Notes under the pieces: model-generated
Told to the model about the DNA's origin: nothing
The model's input: the letters and a program-made list of their open reading frames with translations, nothing else
Databases searched by the model: none
Shown: positions 30,659-39,385 of the stretch, piece by piece
Numbering within the stretch: the first letter of the stretch is position 1
Layout of the letters: each line of letters opens with the position of its first letter
From: Zobellia alginiliquefaciens
GTDB taxonomy: Bacteria; Bacteroidota; Bacteroidia; Flavobacteriales; Flavobacteriaceae
Reading direction: 5' to 3'
Assembly: GCF_029323795.1 (NCBI RefSeq)
Contig: NZ_CP119758.1
Location: forward strand, 4,278,001 to 4,342,000
DNA length: 64,000 nucleotides
Program-made: the position numbers and the translations under genes

Positions 30659-31108
30659 TTAATGTTCTGCAGTATTGATTTCTATCCAGTACTTATCAGG
30701 GTCTTGAAAGTAAATTTGTCGTACGCCGTCAGTACGTAGGGTAACGGCTCCTTCTTTGCCAGGCCAATCCCAATACTTAATGTTGTTTTTTTTAAGATGC
30801 GCAATCATTCCGTCTAAATCTTGCGTAGATAGGCATAAGTGCATGGATTTATTTTTTTCAAATGGGGCGAATTCTTTTTCAATTAGATGTATTTGAGAGT
30901 TGCCACTTACAATGAACCACCTAAAACCGGGTTTTTTATCCGGGTGTGGGGTTTCTTCTAATTTTAGAATGTTGGCATAAAAATCGGCGCTAACATCTGA
31001 GTCTTCTACGACCAATGCAAAGTGGTCGATTTTAAAATCAAACTGTTGTGCTTGTACATATAAAGTTGAGCTGGTTGCGAATAGGAAAGCGAGAAATATT
31101 CTTTTCAT
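30659..31108 (-). CDS. Secreted VOC (glyoxalase/bleomycin-resistance) domain protein
   Basis: 149 aa. Signal peptide MKRIFLAFLFATSSTLYVQA, then one VOC domain: FKIDHFALVVEDSDVSADFYANILKLEE, FRWFIVSGNSQIHLIEKE, MHLCLSTQDLDGMIAHLKKNN and VRQIYFQDPDKYWIEI, with metal ligands likely at the His of 'IDHFAL' and Glu of 'WIEI'. Exported, unlike most family members. Substrate unknown. Confidence 0.9.
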   Translation of the reverse strand: MKRIFLAFLFATSSTLYVQAQQFDFKIDHFALVVEDSDVSADFYANILKLEETPHPDKKPGFRWFIVSGNSQIHLIEKEFAPFEKNKSMHLCLSTQDLDGMIAHLKKNNIKYWDWPGKEGAVTLRTDGVRQIYFQDPDKYWIEINTAEH

Positions 31109-31429
31109 TTGGTCTATACTAATAAAATTAATTTTTTAAATCGATGTTCAACAAACTGCACGTTGATTTTTCGACTGGTAAGATACAAAAGCATTTTAAA
31201 GGACTAGTGTACTATTTGTACTCTTCTATTTTTCGCATCAGTATAAAATAACAGGGACGCGGTACAATTAGAGTCTTTTTTATACTACAACTTGAGAAAT
31301 TAGGTAATTGGTCGATATTATTGACTATAGCGGGGCAAAACGCAATAATACGGGGCGCTTTCAGTTTATAACGAACCTACTTGGCTTTTTGAAAAAATCA
31401 AAAAGTATAATGATTTTAATTTTTGTCCC
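31109..31429. other. Intergenic region
   Basis: About 320 bp between divergent genes. I see AT-rich sequence but no clear hairpin, promoter consensus or conserved RNA in it. Confidence 0.5.
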
Positions 31430-32479
31430 ATGAAAAATCTTAACCAATTACTATCTGCGGGTATTGTTTTACTTCTTTTATCCGGTTGTGTTTCCACTAA
31501 TAAATTAACAATGGGTGCAACGGAGCCTGCCCGAATAAGTTTACCGTCAAATGCGGTACGAGTTGGTCTGATTAACAGAAGCATTCCATCGGAAGAAAAT
31601 AAGGTGGTAGATAAAATAGATAAGATTCTGTCTTTGGAAGGGCTAAATCTTGATAGGGAAGGAGCGGAGTCTGCCGTAACGGGACTTTTTGATGAACTTA
31701 CACGAAACGAACGTTTTGAAGAGATTGTAATAATAAACGACACCGATATTCAAAGAAAAGGACTTGGTATTTTCCCAGCAGCCTTGAACTGGCAAGCTGT
31801 TCAGGAAATCTGTGAAGCTAATGGTGTAGATGTACTTTTCTCTTTGGAATATTATGATACGGATACAAAAGTAGATTATGAAGCTACCATGGTAAGTGTA
31901 CCAAACGACTTTGGAATAAAAGCAAATTTACCCGGACATAAGGTAACGCTTAATACGGCTATTAAAAACGGATGGAGAGTTTATGATCCACAAAGTAAGC
32001 TGATTTTAGATGAGTACACGAATAATAATTACGTAACGTCTATGGGTTCTGGAATTAATCCTATGAAAGCCGTTGAGGCTGTAATAGGAAGAAAAGAAGC
32101 GGTATTGCAACGAAGTAGTGATATCGGCAACTCATATGGTTATGATGTTCGTCCGTTGAGAAAAAGAATTTCTAGAGATTACTTTGTTAAAGGCACGGAT
32201 AATTTTGTAATTGCAAAAAGAAGAGCGCAAACCGGTGATTGGGACGGAGCTGCTGAACTATGGGAAAAAGAGGTGAACAATCCAGATATGAAAGTTGCCG
32301 GTAGAGCATGCTATAACATGGCTATAATTAACGAAATTAATGGTAATCTTGAAAAAGCCATGGAATGGGCTTCAAAATCATATACCGATTATAATAATGG
32401 CGATGCATTACGATATGTAAACATATTAAAGTACCGCATGGCAGAAAAGCGTCAATTAGAGAGACAGCTTTCTCGTTAA
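31430..32479 (+). CDS. DUF6340 family lipoprotein with TPR-like C-terminus
   Basis: 349 aa. Lipobox LLLSGC (Cys20). The middle contains FDELTRNERFEEIVIINDTD and NGVDVLFSLEYYDTDTKV, resembling the DUF6340 group of Bacteroidetes envelope proteins. The C-terminal third (about 255-340: AKRRAQTGDWDGAAELWEKE...ACYNMAIINEINGNLEKAMEWASKSY) is a pair of TPR repeats. Probably outer-membrane lipoprotein; function unknown. Confidence 0.85.
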   Translation: MKNLNQLLSAGIVLLLLSGCVSTNKLTMGATEPARISLPSNAVRVGLINRSIPSEENKVVDKIDKILSLEGLNLDREGAESAVTGLFDELTRNERFEEIVIINDTDIQRKGLGIFPAALNWQAVQEICEANGVDVLFSLEYYDTDTKVDYEATMVSVPNDFGIKANLPGHKVTLNTAIKNGWRVYDPQSKLILDEYTNNNYVTSMGSGINPMKAVEAVIGRKEAVLQRSSDIGNSYGYDVRPLRKRISRDYFVKGTDNFVIAKRRAQTGDWDGAAELWEKEVNNPDMKVAGRACYNMAIINEINGNLEKAMEWASKSYTDYNNGDALRYVNILKYRMAEKRQLERQLSR

Positions 32480-32495
32480 TAATTGTTATCGGTAT

Positions 32496-33806
32496 TTAGT
32501 TGAGTGCTTCCTTGTATGTACTTAAACAACGTTCCCGGGCTTCCTTGTGATCCACCATTTTTTGAGCATAGGAATCTGTTTCGTGCTCGGGAACCCATTT
32601 AGAAATATATTTTCTGTCCTTATCAAATTTATCTACCTGCGTCATTGGGTTAAAAATGCGGAAATACGGAGCTGCATCAACACCACTTCCAGCAGCCCAT
32701 TGCCAATTACCCACATTACTGCTCATTTCATAATCCAGTAGTTTTTCTGCAAAATAGGCTTCGCCCCAACGCCAATCTATAAGTAAATGTTTGCAAAGAA
32801 AGCTTGCGACCAGCATACGCACCCGGTTGTGCATATATCCTGTTTCATTAAGTTCCCGCATTCCGGCATCCACCAGCATAAAACCGGTTTCGCCATTTTT
32901 CCATTTGTTAAACTCCTCTTCATTGTTCCGCCAGTTGATACGGTCATACTTTTTCTTGAAAGCTTCACTTACGGTTCTTGGAAAATGCCATAGAATTTGC
33001 ATGAAAAACTCTCGCCAAATAAGCTCGCTCCAGAACACTTCATTTTTTTCGGCAATTACCTTTTTCATCATTTTGCGAACGGAAACTGTTCCAAATCGCA
33101 AATGAGGGCCCAATCTAGAAGTTCCGTTTTCAATGGCAGGGTAATTTCGGGTATCTTCATAATTGTCAATTAAGGAGGGAGTGACAATAGGGTCAGGGAC
33201 TTTTAAAGAGGAAGCTTTGAAACCTATATCCGCTAATGATAGATTTGGTAATCTGGAATTTTGAATCAGGTTATCCCTGTACTGACTAGTGTAATGAATG
33301 GTTAAATGTTTCTCAGGATTAAAATGTTCTTTCCATTTGTTCTTATAGGGCGTATAAACAATGTATGGATCTCCGTCCCCTTTTAGAATATCGTCTTTTT
33401 CAAAAATAACTTGGTCTTTAAACGTCTGAAAGAGAATATCATTTTCTTTTAAAAGGTTATGGATTTGTTCGTCCCGCTGCTTGGCGTATGGCTCATAATC
33501 ATGATTCGTATACACCGCACCAATGTTATATTCGTTTATAAGTGTTTTAAATATTGAAGTTGTATTGCCATGATACATACCTACAGAGCTTGAGTTTTCG
33601 TCTTGCAAGGTATTCCTCATCTTTAGCAGTGTTTCAAAAATGAACGTAACCCGGGCATCATCTTTAGGTAGGTTCTCAAGAATCTCGGTATCAAAAATGA
33701 AAATGGGCATAACAGGATTATCTCCCTTCAGCGCTTCAAGAAATCCCATATTATCATCCAAACGTAAATCTCTCCTAAACCAAAAAACTGAAATCTTTTC
33801 TGACAT
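32496..33806 (-). CDS. phr: Deoxyribodipyrimidine photolyase / cryptochrome family
   Basis: 436 aa. N-terminal photolyase alpha/beta domain (SVFWFRRDLRLDDNMGFLEALKG...PIFIFDTEIL) binds the antenna; C-terminal FAD domain contains TSRLGPHLRFGTVSVR, ELIWREFFMQILWHFP, and the signature DAGMRELNETGYMHNRVRMLVASFL...WRWGEAYFAEKLLDYEMSSNVGNWQWAAGSG. The pattern is that of class I CPD photolyases, which repair UV dimers with light. Forms an operon with SDR (3-bp gap) and SRPBCC genes upstream. Confidence 0.95.
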   Translation of the reverse strand: MSEKISVFWFRRDLRLDDNMGFLEALKGDNPVMPIFIFDTEILENLPKDDARVTFIFETLLKMRNTLQDENSSSVGMYHGNTTSIFKTLINEYNIGAVYTNHDYEPYAKQRDEQIHNLLKENDILFQTFKDQVIFEKDDILKGDGDPYIVYTPYKNKWKEHFNPEKHLTIHYTSQYRDNLIQNSRLPNLSLADIGFKASSLKVPDPIVTPSLIDNYEDTRNYPAIENGTSRLGPHLRFGTVSVRKMMKKVIAEKNEVFWSELIWREFFMQILWHFPRTVSEAFKKKYDRINWRNNEEEFNKWKNGETGFMLVDAGMRELNETGYMHNRVRMLVASFLCKHLLIDWRWGEAYFAEKLLDYEMSSNVGNWQWAAGSGVDAAPYFRIFNPMTQVDKFDKDRKYISKWVPEHETDSYAQKMVDHKEARERCLSTYKEALN

Positions 33807-33809
33807 AAA

Positions 33810-34502
33810 CTAACTTAAATTTAAGGTTGATATACCACCGTCTACACCAATAATTTGCCCAGTAATCCAAGAACTTTTTTCACTGAGTAAAAATACAGCT
33901 GTATTGGCAATATCTTCAGCTAGACCAATGCGTTTTAAGGGGTGTCTTTGAGACATATTTTCTACCTTTTTGTCACTACTTAAAAGACGATTTGCCAGAG
34001 GTGTATTCACCAAAGAAGGAGCAATGACGTTTACACGTATTTTTGGTGCATATTCCGCTGCCAATGATTTTCCGAAACCTTCAACAGCACCTTTTGCCGC
34101 CGCAACACTGGTGTGGTAAGGCATTCCGGAACCTACGGCTACCGTACTAAAAAGTACCATCGAGCTTTCTTTGGCCATTAAAGGTATAATTTCTTTGATG
34201 ACCTTTACCATACTGAAAAAATTTAACTGCATATCGGATTCAAAAGTGTCTAGAGACATCATTTTAAATGGTTTTAAATTGATAGAACCGGGACAATAGG
34301 CAAAACCGTGAAGCTCATTTGGTAAGTTCGTTATGTCAAGTACATCGGTATTTGCATCAAAGGGGATATACGTAATATTTGTTTCGTTCAGCTTTTCAGA
34401 AGTTCTAGATGCAACATAAACCGCATATTCTTCTGATAGTTGTTTTGCTATTTCAAGTCCTATTCCATATGATCCACCAATTAAAAGTATGTTCTTCTTC
34501 AT
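33810..34502 (-). CDS. Atypical SDR-family protein in photolyase operon
   Basis: 230 aa Rossmann protein. Cofactor loop LLIGGSYGIGLEIAKQL near residue 8; APSLVNTPLA and ITGQIIGVDGGIS are typical C-terminal SDR motifs. The active-site Tyr of YxxxK is absent: the segment reads HTSVAAAKGAVEG, with Val133 at the Tyr position and Lys137 kept; Tyr129 lies 8 residues before the Lys. Either it uses another residue or it is not a classical dehydrogenase. Flanked by SRPBCC and photolyase genes. Confidence 0.85.
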   Translation of the reverse strand: MKKNILLIGGSYGIGLEIAKQLSEEYAVYVASRTSEKLNETNITYIPFDANTDVLDITNLPNELHGFAYCPGSINLKPFKMMSLDTFESDMQLNFFSMVKVIKEIIPLMAKESSMVLFSTVAVGSGMPYHTSVAAAKGAVEGFGKSLAAEYAPKIRVNVIAPSLVNTPLANRLLSSDKKVENMSQRHPLKRIGLAEDIANTAVFLLSEKSSWITGQIIGVDGGISTLNLS

Positions 34503-34512
34503 ATTGCAAATT

Positions 34513-35010
34513 TTAAATTGATTTAAAATGGAGTTCTTTCTTACCGTTTTCTAATGCTCCAAAGAGTTCTATTAGCTTTTGTTCCCTAAAAAAGAAAATT
34601 TGCTTTAGCTGCTTTTTTACTAGTAATGGATGCGCTAGTTGCCCTAGGATGCCAAACGGAATTTTATAATCAATTATATCCTCCATCTCAACACCGCCAG
34701 GTACTGGTTTTATAAAATGTTTGTGATGCCAAAGAGCATATGGCCCAAAACGTTGCTCGTCCACAAAATATTCGCCCTCTTTTACATGGGTTATTTCGGT
34801 AACCCATTTTGTGGTATATCCGGGAAAAGGAGAAACTGTATATTGTATAATCTGACCTGGGAACATGGGGCGGTCATCACCAGAGAGTATCTTAAAACCC
34901 ATATGTTTAGGCGTAATAACTTTGAGGTTATTGGGGTCGGATAAAAACGTCCAAGCTTCAGCGGTACTTATAGGAAAAGATTGTTTGGAGTGTAGTTGGT
35001 ATAATTTCAT
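34513..35010 (-). CDS. SRPBCC family protein in photolyase operon
   Basis: 165 aa, ligand-binding helix-grip fold: SFPISTAEAWTFLSDPNNLKVITPKHMGFKIL is the start of the family, IIQYTVSPFPGYTTKWVTEITHVKEGEYFVDEQRFGPYALWHHKHF the strands, and GGVEMEDIIDYKIPFGILGQLAHPLLVKKQLKQIF the closing helix. The ligand is unknown; the same trio with SDR and photolyase occurs in other marine bacteria and may serve light-stress response (inference). Confidence 0.9.
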   Translation of the reverse strand: MKLYQLHSKQSFPISTAEAWTFLSDPNNLKVITPKHMGFKILSGDDRPMFPGQIIQYTVSPFPGYTTKWVTEITHVKEGEYFVDEQRFGPYALWHHKHFIKPVPGGVEMEDIIDYKIPFGILGQLAHPLLVKKQLKQIFFFREQKLIELFGALENGKKELHFKSI

Positions 35011-35161
35011 ATTACAAAGGTAAAAACATTTTGTTTAACAAATTAATGCAATCGATAAACAAATTAACATATAGGCTACTCGATTTTGATGCTAAAAAGG
35101 TAATATCAACAAATTGAAGGATATGGAATAGGTCTATGGAGACAATTTTGTACATTTCAAG

Positions 35162-36475
35162 TTGAATTTAAATATGAAGAGAGGTGTATTTTTATTAGTA
35201 TTTCTTTTTGTGAGCTTTTTTCTTTCATCTCAACATACTGTGGAAGAAATTGGGACTTTGCCTATGGAGTTATCCGAAAGCTCAGGGTTACTTTATTTTA
35301 ATAATAGACTAATAACCCATAATGATTCAGGAAATCTGCCTCAGCTCTATGAAATAGACACGGTCTCCCTAGAAATTCAGCGAACCATAACCATAACTAA
35401 TGCAGAGAATAGAGACTGGGAGGATATAGCGCAAGATGAAACTTACATCTATATTGGAGATATTGGAAATAATAATGGTACTAGAAAAGATTTACTGGTC
35501 TACCGCATTCTAAAATCTGAATATTTAGCATCTGATACCATAGAGGCAGAGAAGATTGAATTTGAGTATGAAAATCAGGATAACTTTGTTAACAATGGAA
35601 ATAGCGATTGGGACGCTGAGGCATTGTTAGTTTTACAGGATAAGTTGATAATCTTGACCAAGCAATGGAATAACTACGGAACCGTAGCGTATAGTCTACC
35701 AACGGAACCGGGTAAATACATGGCCAAAGAGTTGGACGGTTACCAAGTAAATGGACTGGTAACAGGAGCTGATTTTAACCCTACGACCGAGCAATTATAT
35801 ATTGTTGGATACTCTTCTATTTTAGCTCCTTTTGTATATGTCATAGATGGAGCGACAACAAATACTATTTTTGGAGGGGTAGTTGAAAATCTTAAAATAG
35901 ATATGGAAACTTCACAAGTGGAAAGTATTGTTCATGTAAACGCGAATACATACTATCTAACATCGGAACAATTCGAACGGCAAAGTTTTAATCTTTCATT
36001 TGAACCAAAACTTTATAGTCTTTTAGTCACCAATTCTTTTCTAGAGAATGAGGAAGAAGAAGAAGAAGAAGAAGAAGAAGAAGAAGAAGAAGAAGAAGAA
36101 GAAGAAGAAGAAGAAGAAGAAGAACCTGGCTTGGATGATGAAGGAGAAACGGAAACTGACCCAGATCAAGAGGAAAATGAAGAGGCAGTCGATATTTCTG
36201 ACGGTATTGATTCAGTAGATGATAACGTAGACGGTAATTCAGGATTAATCGTTGTAAAAAGTGCAACTGAAACTAATTTGATGTACCTAGTTGATGAGGA
36301 TGATTTAGTTTTAATCAGAGCAGTTTATGATGCGTCCGGTAGGAGATTGTTACTTCATCATAGAAACGAAATAGAGAACTCATCAATAAATATTTCGAGT
36401 TTAAAATCGGGGATTTATTACCTCACGCTTTCCTTGGATAGCAAGGTGGTTTCAAAACCGTTTGTAGTTCAATAA
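35162..36475 (+). CDS. Secreted protein with poly-Glu linker and T9SS sorting domain
   Basis: 437 aa. Signal-like MKRGVFLLVFLFVSFFLSSQH near the N-terminus; about residues 25-290 form a beta-propeller-like region resembling SdiA-regulated-type domains (PMELSESSGLLYFNNRLITHNDSGN, RDWEDIAQDETYIYIGDIGNNNG). A run of 25 Glu (36050-36124) follows, then an acidic stretch. The C-terminal about 75 residues look like a type A sorting domain (VYDASGRRLLL...ISSLKSGIYYLTL). Expected to be exported by the type IX system to the surface. Function unknown. Confidence 0.85.
   Translation: MNLNMKRGVFLLVFLFVSFFLSSQHTVEEIGTLPMELSESSGLLYFNNRLITHNDSGNLPQLYEIDTVSLEIQRTITITNAENRDWEDIAQDETYIYIGDIGNNNGTRKDLLVYRILKSEYLASDTIEAEKIEFEYENQDNFVNNGNSDWDAEALLVLQDKLIILTKQWNNYGTVAYSLPTEPGKYMAKELDGYQVNGLVTGADFNPTTEQLYIVGYSSILAPFVYVIDGATTNTIFGGVVENLKIDMETSQVESIVHVNANTYYLTSEQFERQSFNLSFEPKLYSLLVTNSFLENEEEEEEEEEEEEEEEEEEEEEEEEEPGLDDEGETETDPDQEENEEAVDISDGIDSVDDNVDGNSGLIVVKSATETNLMYLVDEDDLVLIRAVYDASGRRLLLHHRNEIENSSINISSLKSGIYYLTLSLDSKVVSKPFVVQ
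36050..36124 (+). repeat. (GAA)24 trinucleotide microsatellite within coding sequence
   Basis: One GAG and 24 perfect GAA codons in frame, encoding a poly-Glu linker. Pure trinucleotide repeat, so length changes would keep the frame. Confidence 0.97.
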
Positions 36476-36521
36476 TTCAGATATTTAAGATTTCGTTAAC
36501 ACATCTAGAAAGGTTTATATT

Positions 36522-36529
36522 TAGTTTTG
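36522..36529 (+). promoter_or_regulatory. -7 promoter element TAGTTTTG
   Basis: Matches TAnnTTTG, 25 bp before the ATG (36554) chosen for the DUF2911 gene; a proper -33 box is not evident. Confidence 0.5.
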
Positions 36530-36553
36530 TTAGAAACATATAAACCAATTAAA

Positions 36554-37402
36554 ATGAGAAAAATATTTCTTTTAGCTAGTATAGTATTTGCCACTGCTAC
36601 AATGCAGGCTCAAATTCAAACACCAGCGCCCAGCCCGGCTTCTAAGCTACAGCAGACCGTAGGTTTAACCGAGGTAACAGTAGACTATTCAAGACCTTCT
36701 ATGCGCGGTAGAACCATTTTTGGAGATCTTGTTCCCCACGGCAAGTTGTGGAGAACAGGAGCTAATGCTTATACTAAAATCACTTTTAGTGACGATGTTC
36801 AAATTGCAGGGCAAGACGTAAAAGCAGGTACATACTCAATCTTCACAAAACCGGAAGCCACTTCTTGGGAGGTTTTCTTTTATACTGATGTTGATGGTGG
36901 TGGAACGCCAAAGGAATGGGATGAAAGTAAAGTAGCGGCTAAGACAACTGCAGAAGTTTATACATTACCGGTAGATATCGAAGCTTTCACAATTACTATT
37001 GATGATATGACCACTGGGTCAGCTAACTTGGGTATGATGTGGGAGCGTACCTATGTGGCCGTACCTTTTGAAGTTCCTACGGATGAGAAGGTAATGGCCG
37101 ATATAGAAAAAACAATGGCTGGCTCTCCAAAAGCAGATGATTACTACGCAGCCGCTGTATACTATTCATCGGAAGATAAGGACATTAAAAAAGCATCTGA
37201 ATGGATGGACAAAGCTATGTCTGAAACTGAGGAACCCGCTTTTTGGCAGTTGCGTCAACAATCACTTATCCAGGCAAAAGCAGGAGACAAAAAAGCGGCT
37301 ATTAAAACGGCAAAAAAGTCTTTAGAAAAAGCTAAGGAAGCTGGTAATGATGATTACATTAAAATGAACACAGAGTCTATTGCGGAGTGGAAAGCTAAGT
37401 AA
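36554..37402 (+). CDS. DUF2911 family secreted protein
   Basis: 282 aa from ATG 36554; a TTG-initiated ORF nine residues longer is less likely because it overlaps the promoter element. Signal peptide MRKIFLLASIVFATATMQAQ. DUF2911 core: KLQQTVGLTEVTVDYSRPSMRGRTIFGDLVPHGKLWRTGANAYTKITFS...KAGTYSIFTKP. A helical C-terminal TPR-like part (DYYAAAVYYSSEDKDIKKASEWMDKAMSE, AGDKKAAIKTAKKSLEKAKEAG) follows. Widespread in Bacteroidetes; function unknown. Confidence 0.95.
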   Translation: MRKIFLLASIVFATATMQAQIQTPAPSPASKLQQTVGLTEVTVDYSRPSMRGRTIFGDLVPHGKLWRTGANAYTKITFSDDVQIAGQDVKAGTYSIFTKPEATSWEVFFYTDVDGGGTPKEWDESKVAAKTTAEVYTLPVDIEAFTITIDDMTTGSANLGMMWERTYVAVPFEVPTDEKVMADIEKTMAGSPKADDYYAAAVYYSSEDKDIKKASEWMDKAMSETEEPAFWQLRQQSLIQAKAGDKKAAIKTAKKSLEKAKEAGNDDYIKMNTESIAEWKAK

Positions 37403-37425
37403 ACTCAATTCTCTCAAAATTTATT

Positions 37426-37456
37426 AAACCCGGCTCTCCATTGAGGGCCGGGTTTT
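37426..37456 (+). terminator. Rho-independent terminator after DUF2911 gene
   Basis: Stem AAACCCGGC/GCCGGGTTT with a 12-base interior (37426-37456), ending in T5. Confidence 0.85.
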
Positions 37457-37543
37457 TAATTTTCTAACTAAAGGAAAAAATATTTAATTCTATTGACTGG
37501 AAGTGTAGTATTCTCAAGCAAGTGTGATTTCTTAAACAGAAAT

Positions 37544-39277
37544 CTAATTACTTACAGGCGGCTTCTTCAACAACCTGTCAAATCCTTCAAAAGCCATAGC
37601 CATTGCAATAACCATTGCGGCGCCAATAAAGTTCAACCATAAGTATCCTAATTTTTCTTCCCCACTTGGATGGATGAATATAAGGTTGTAGAATAGCACA
37701 AAGATAATTAGTTGCGTTAATAGAGCCGCGAAAAATACGGCATTACCTTTAACAAACTTAAAGAAGAACGCTAATAGAAATATACCTAGAACGTTCCCAT
37801 AAAAAATAGAACCTATAATATTTACCAATTGAATGAGATTGTCAAACAGATTGGCGATACTGGCAATAAGAATAGCAATTACTCCCCATAATAATGTAAA
37901 TGCTTTTGTAGCCCGCACATAGTGCTCATCGGTCAGCGGTCCTGTTATATTTCTTTTGTACAGGTCCAAAGCGGTAATGGTACCCAAGGCATTTAGTTCT
38001 GAAGCCGTTGAGGACATGGCAGCAGAAAGAATAACGGCCAAAAGCAGACCAATAAGTCCTCTCGGTAGATTATGAAGTATAAAATGAATAAAGACATAAT
38101 CCTTATCATTGGTTTCGACCACGCTATCCGCTTCTTTTATCAATGCTCTCGCCGCTGCTCGGTTAGTACTGTCTTTTACATTAAGACTAATAATTTGTTG
38201 TTTTGCCTCTTCAACGGCACTATATTCCTTAAGCTCCAAAGCAGCGGAAAATTTGTTTTGGGCCATTTTCTTTTCTTCCTCTAATTTTTCCTGTCCTTCT
38301 TGAAGAATGGAGTAGTCCTTGGCGTATTCGGAACTCATTACCGCTTCCGTGGCAGCAGGGTTAAAGTTTAAAGGGGAGGGGTTGTATTGGTAAAAAACAA
38401 AAACCATAACACCTACTAATAGAATAAAGAATTGCATAGGTATTTTTAAAAGTCCGTTAAAAACCAGACCTAACTGACTTTCCCGAAGTGATTTGCCGGA
38501 AAGGTAGCGCTGTACCTGACTTTGATCTGTTCCAAAGTAAGATAATGCCAAGAAAAGTCCACCGGTAATTCCGCTCCAAAATGTATATCTACTGGTAGTG
38601 TCAAAACTGAAGTCAACTATATTTAGCTTATTGCTGGCTCCGGCAATTTTAAGTGCTTTACTAAAATTAATATCGGCAGGTAAGTATCCTAAGATGAAAA
38701 AGAAGGTGATGAACATACCTGTCATGATAATGAACATCTGCTGTTTTTGTGTAACACTTACAGCTTTGGTACCTCCCGAAACGGTATAGATAATTACTAG
38801 GACCCCAATAATGATATTTAAGGTTCGGAGGTCCCAACCAAGCACTGCTGAAAGTATAATGGACGGTGCAAAAATAGTAATCCCGGCAGCAAGACCTCTC
38901 TGTATTAAAAACAGAATGGCCGCCAATGAACGGGTTTTTAAATCAAACCGATTTTCAAGAAATTCGTATGCGGTATATACTTTTAACCTGTGGTATATAG
39001 GGAGAAAAACTAAACAAATAATAATCATGGCCAAAGGAAGGCCAAAGTAGAATTGCACAAAGCCCATTCCATCATGAAAGGCTTGCCCTGGGGTTGAAAG
39101 GAAAGTTATGGCACTGGCTTGTGTGGCCATTACGGATAAACCTATAGTCCACCACTTGGCATCTTTGCCACCAGCTACATAATCTTCTACGCTTTTGCTC
39201 CCTTTGGTTTTCCAAACACCATAGGCAACTATGAAGAGCAGTGTACTCGATAAGATAATCCAGTCTAATGTTCCCAT
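37544..39277 (-). CDS. Sodium:solute symporter
   Basis: 577 aa, SSS family (LeuT fold) with about 13-14 hydrophobic segments. N-terminal VAYGVWKTKGSKSVEDYVAGGKDAKWWTIGLSVMATQASAITFLSTPGQAFHDGMGF is typical; GTDQSQVQRYLSGKS and LAVILSAAMSSTASELNALG are conserved. A long hydrophilic insert (about residues 305-380, EEGQEKLEEEKK-like coiled coil) is characteristic of a Bacteroidetes subgroup. Substrate probably a sugar or organic acid. It is downstream of a PIG-L deacetylase gene, separated only by a 33-aa ORF, so the three may form an operon for uptake and deacetylation of an N-acetylated compound (inference). Confidence 0.93.
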   Translation of the reverse strand: MGTLDWIILSSTLLFIVAYGVWKTKGSKSVEDYVAGGKDAKWWTIGLSVMATQASAITFLSTPGQAFHDGMGFVQFYFGLPLAMIIICLVFLPIYHRLKVYTAYEFLENRFDLKTRSLAAILFLIQRGLAAGITIFAPSIILSAVLGWDLRTLNIIIGVLVIIYTVSGGTKAVSVTQKQQMFIIMTGMFITFFFILGYLPADINFSKALKIAGASNKLNIVDFSFDTTSRYTFWSGITGGLFLALSYFGTDQSQVQRYLSGKSLRESQLGLVFNGLLKIPMQFFILLVGVMVFVFYQYNPSPLNFNPAATEAVMSSEYAKDYSILQEGQEKLEEEKKMAQNKFSAALELKEYSAVEEAKQQIISLNVKDSTNRAAARALIKEADSVVETNDKDYVFIHFILHNLPRGLIGLLLAVILSAAMSSTASELNALGTITALDLYKRNITGPLTDEHYVRATKAFTLLWGVIAILIASIANLFDNLIQLVNIIGSIFYGNVLGIFLLAFFFKFVKGNAVFFAALLTQLIIFVLFYNLIFIHPSGEEKLGYLWLNFIGAAMVIAMAMAFEGFDRLLKKPPVSN

Positions 39278-39278
39278 A

Positions 39279-39380
39279 CTAGGTGAATGCAGTCATTAAA
39301 TAACAAAAAATAAGCACGTATACAATATTCAGTATGAGTACCAATGTGTATTCTTTTTTCCAATCGAATTTATCTAACAT
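39279..39380 (-). CDS. Small 33-aa single-span membrane protein
   Basis: ATG at 39380, stop TAG at 39279-39281, two bases before the symporter ATG. The product begins MLDKFDWKKEYTLVLI and continues through one hydrophobic span (LNIVYVLIFCYLM). Tight packing between the PIG-L and symporter genes suggests a small subunit or leader; I cannot name a family. It may also be fortuitous, given its length. Confidence 0.5.
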   Translation of the reverse strand: MLDKFDWKKEYTLVLILNIVYVLIFCYLMTAFT

Positions 39381-39385
39381 CCCGT

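Noticed and set aside
36027-36266. Leu-rich ORF antisense to the GAA tract
   Set aside because: It is the reverse reading of the poly-Glu repeat and its flanks.
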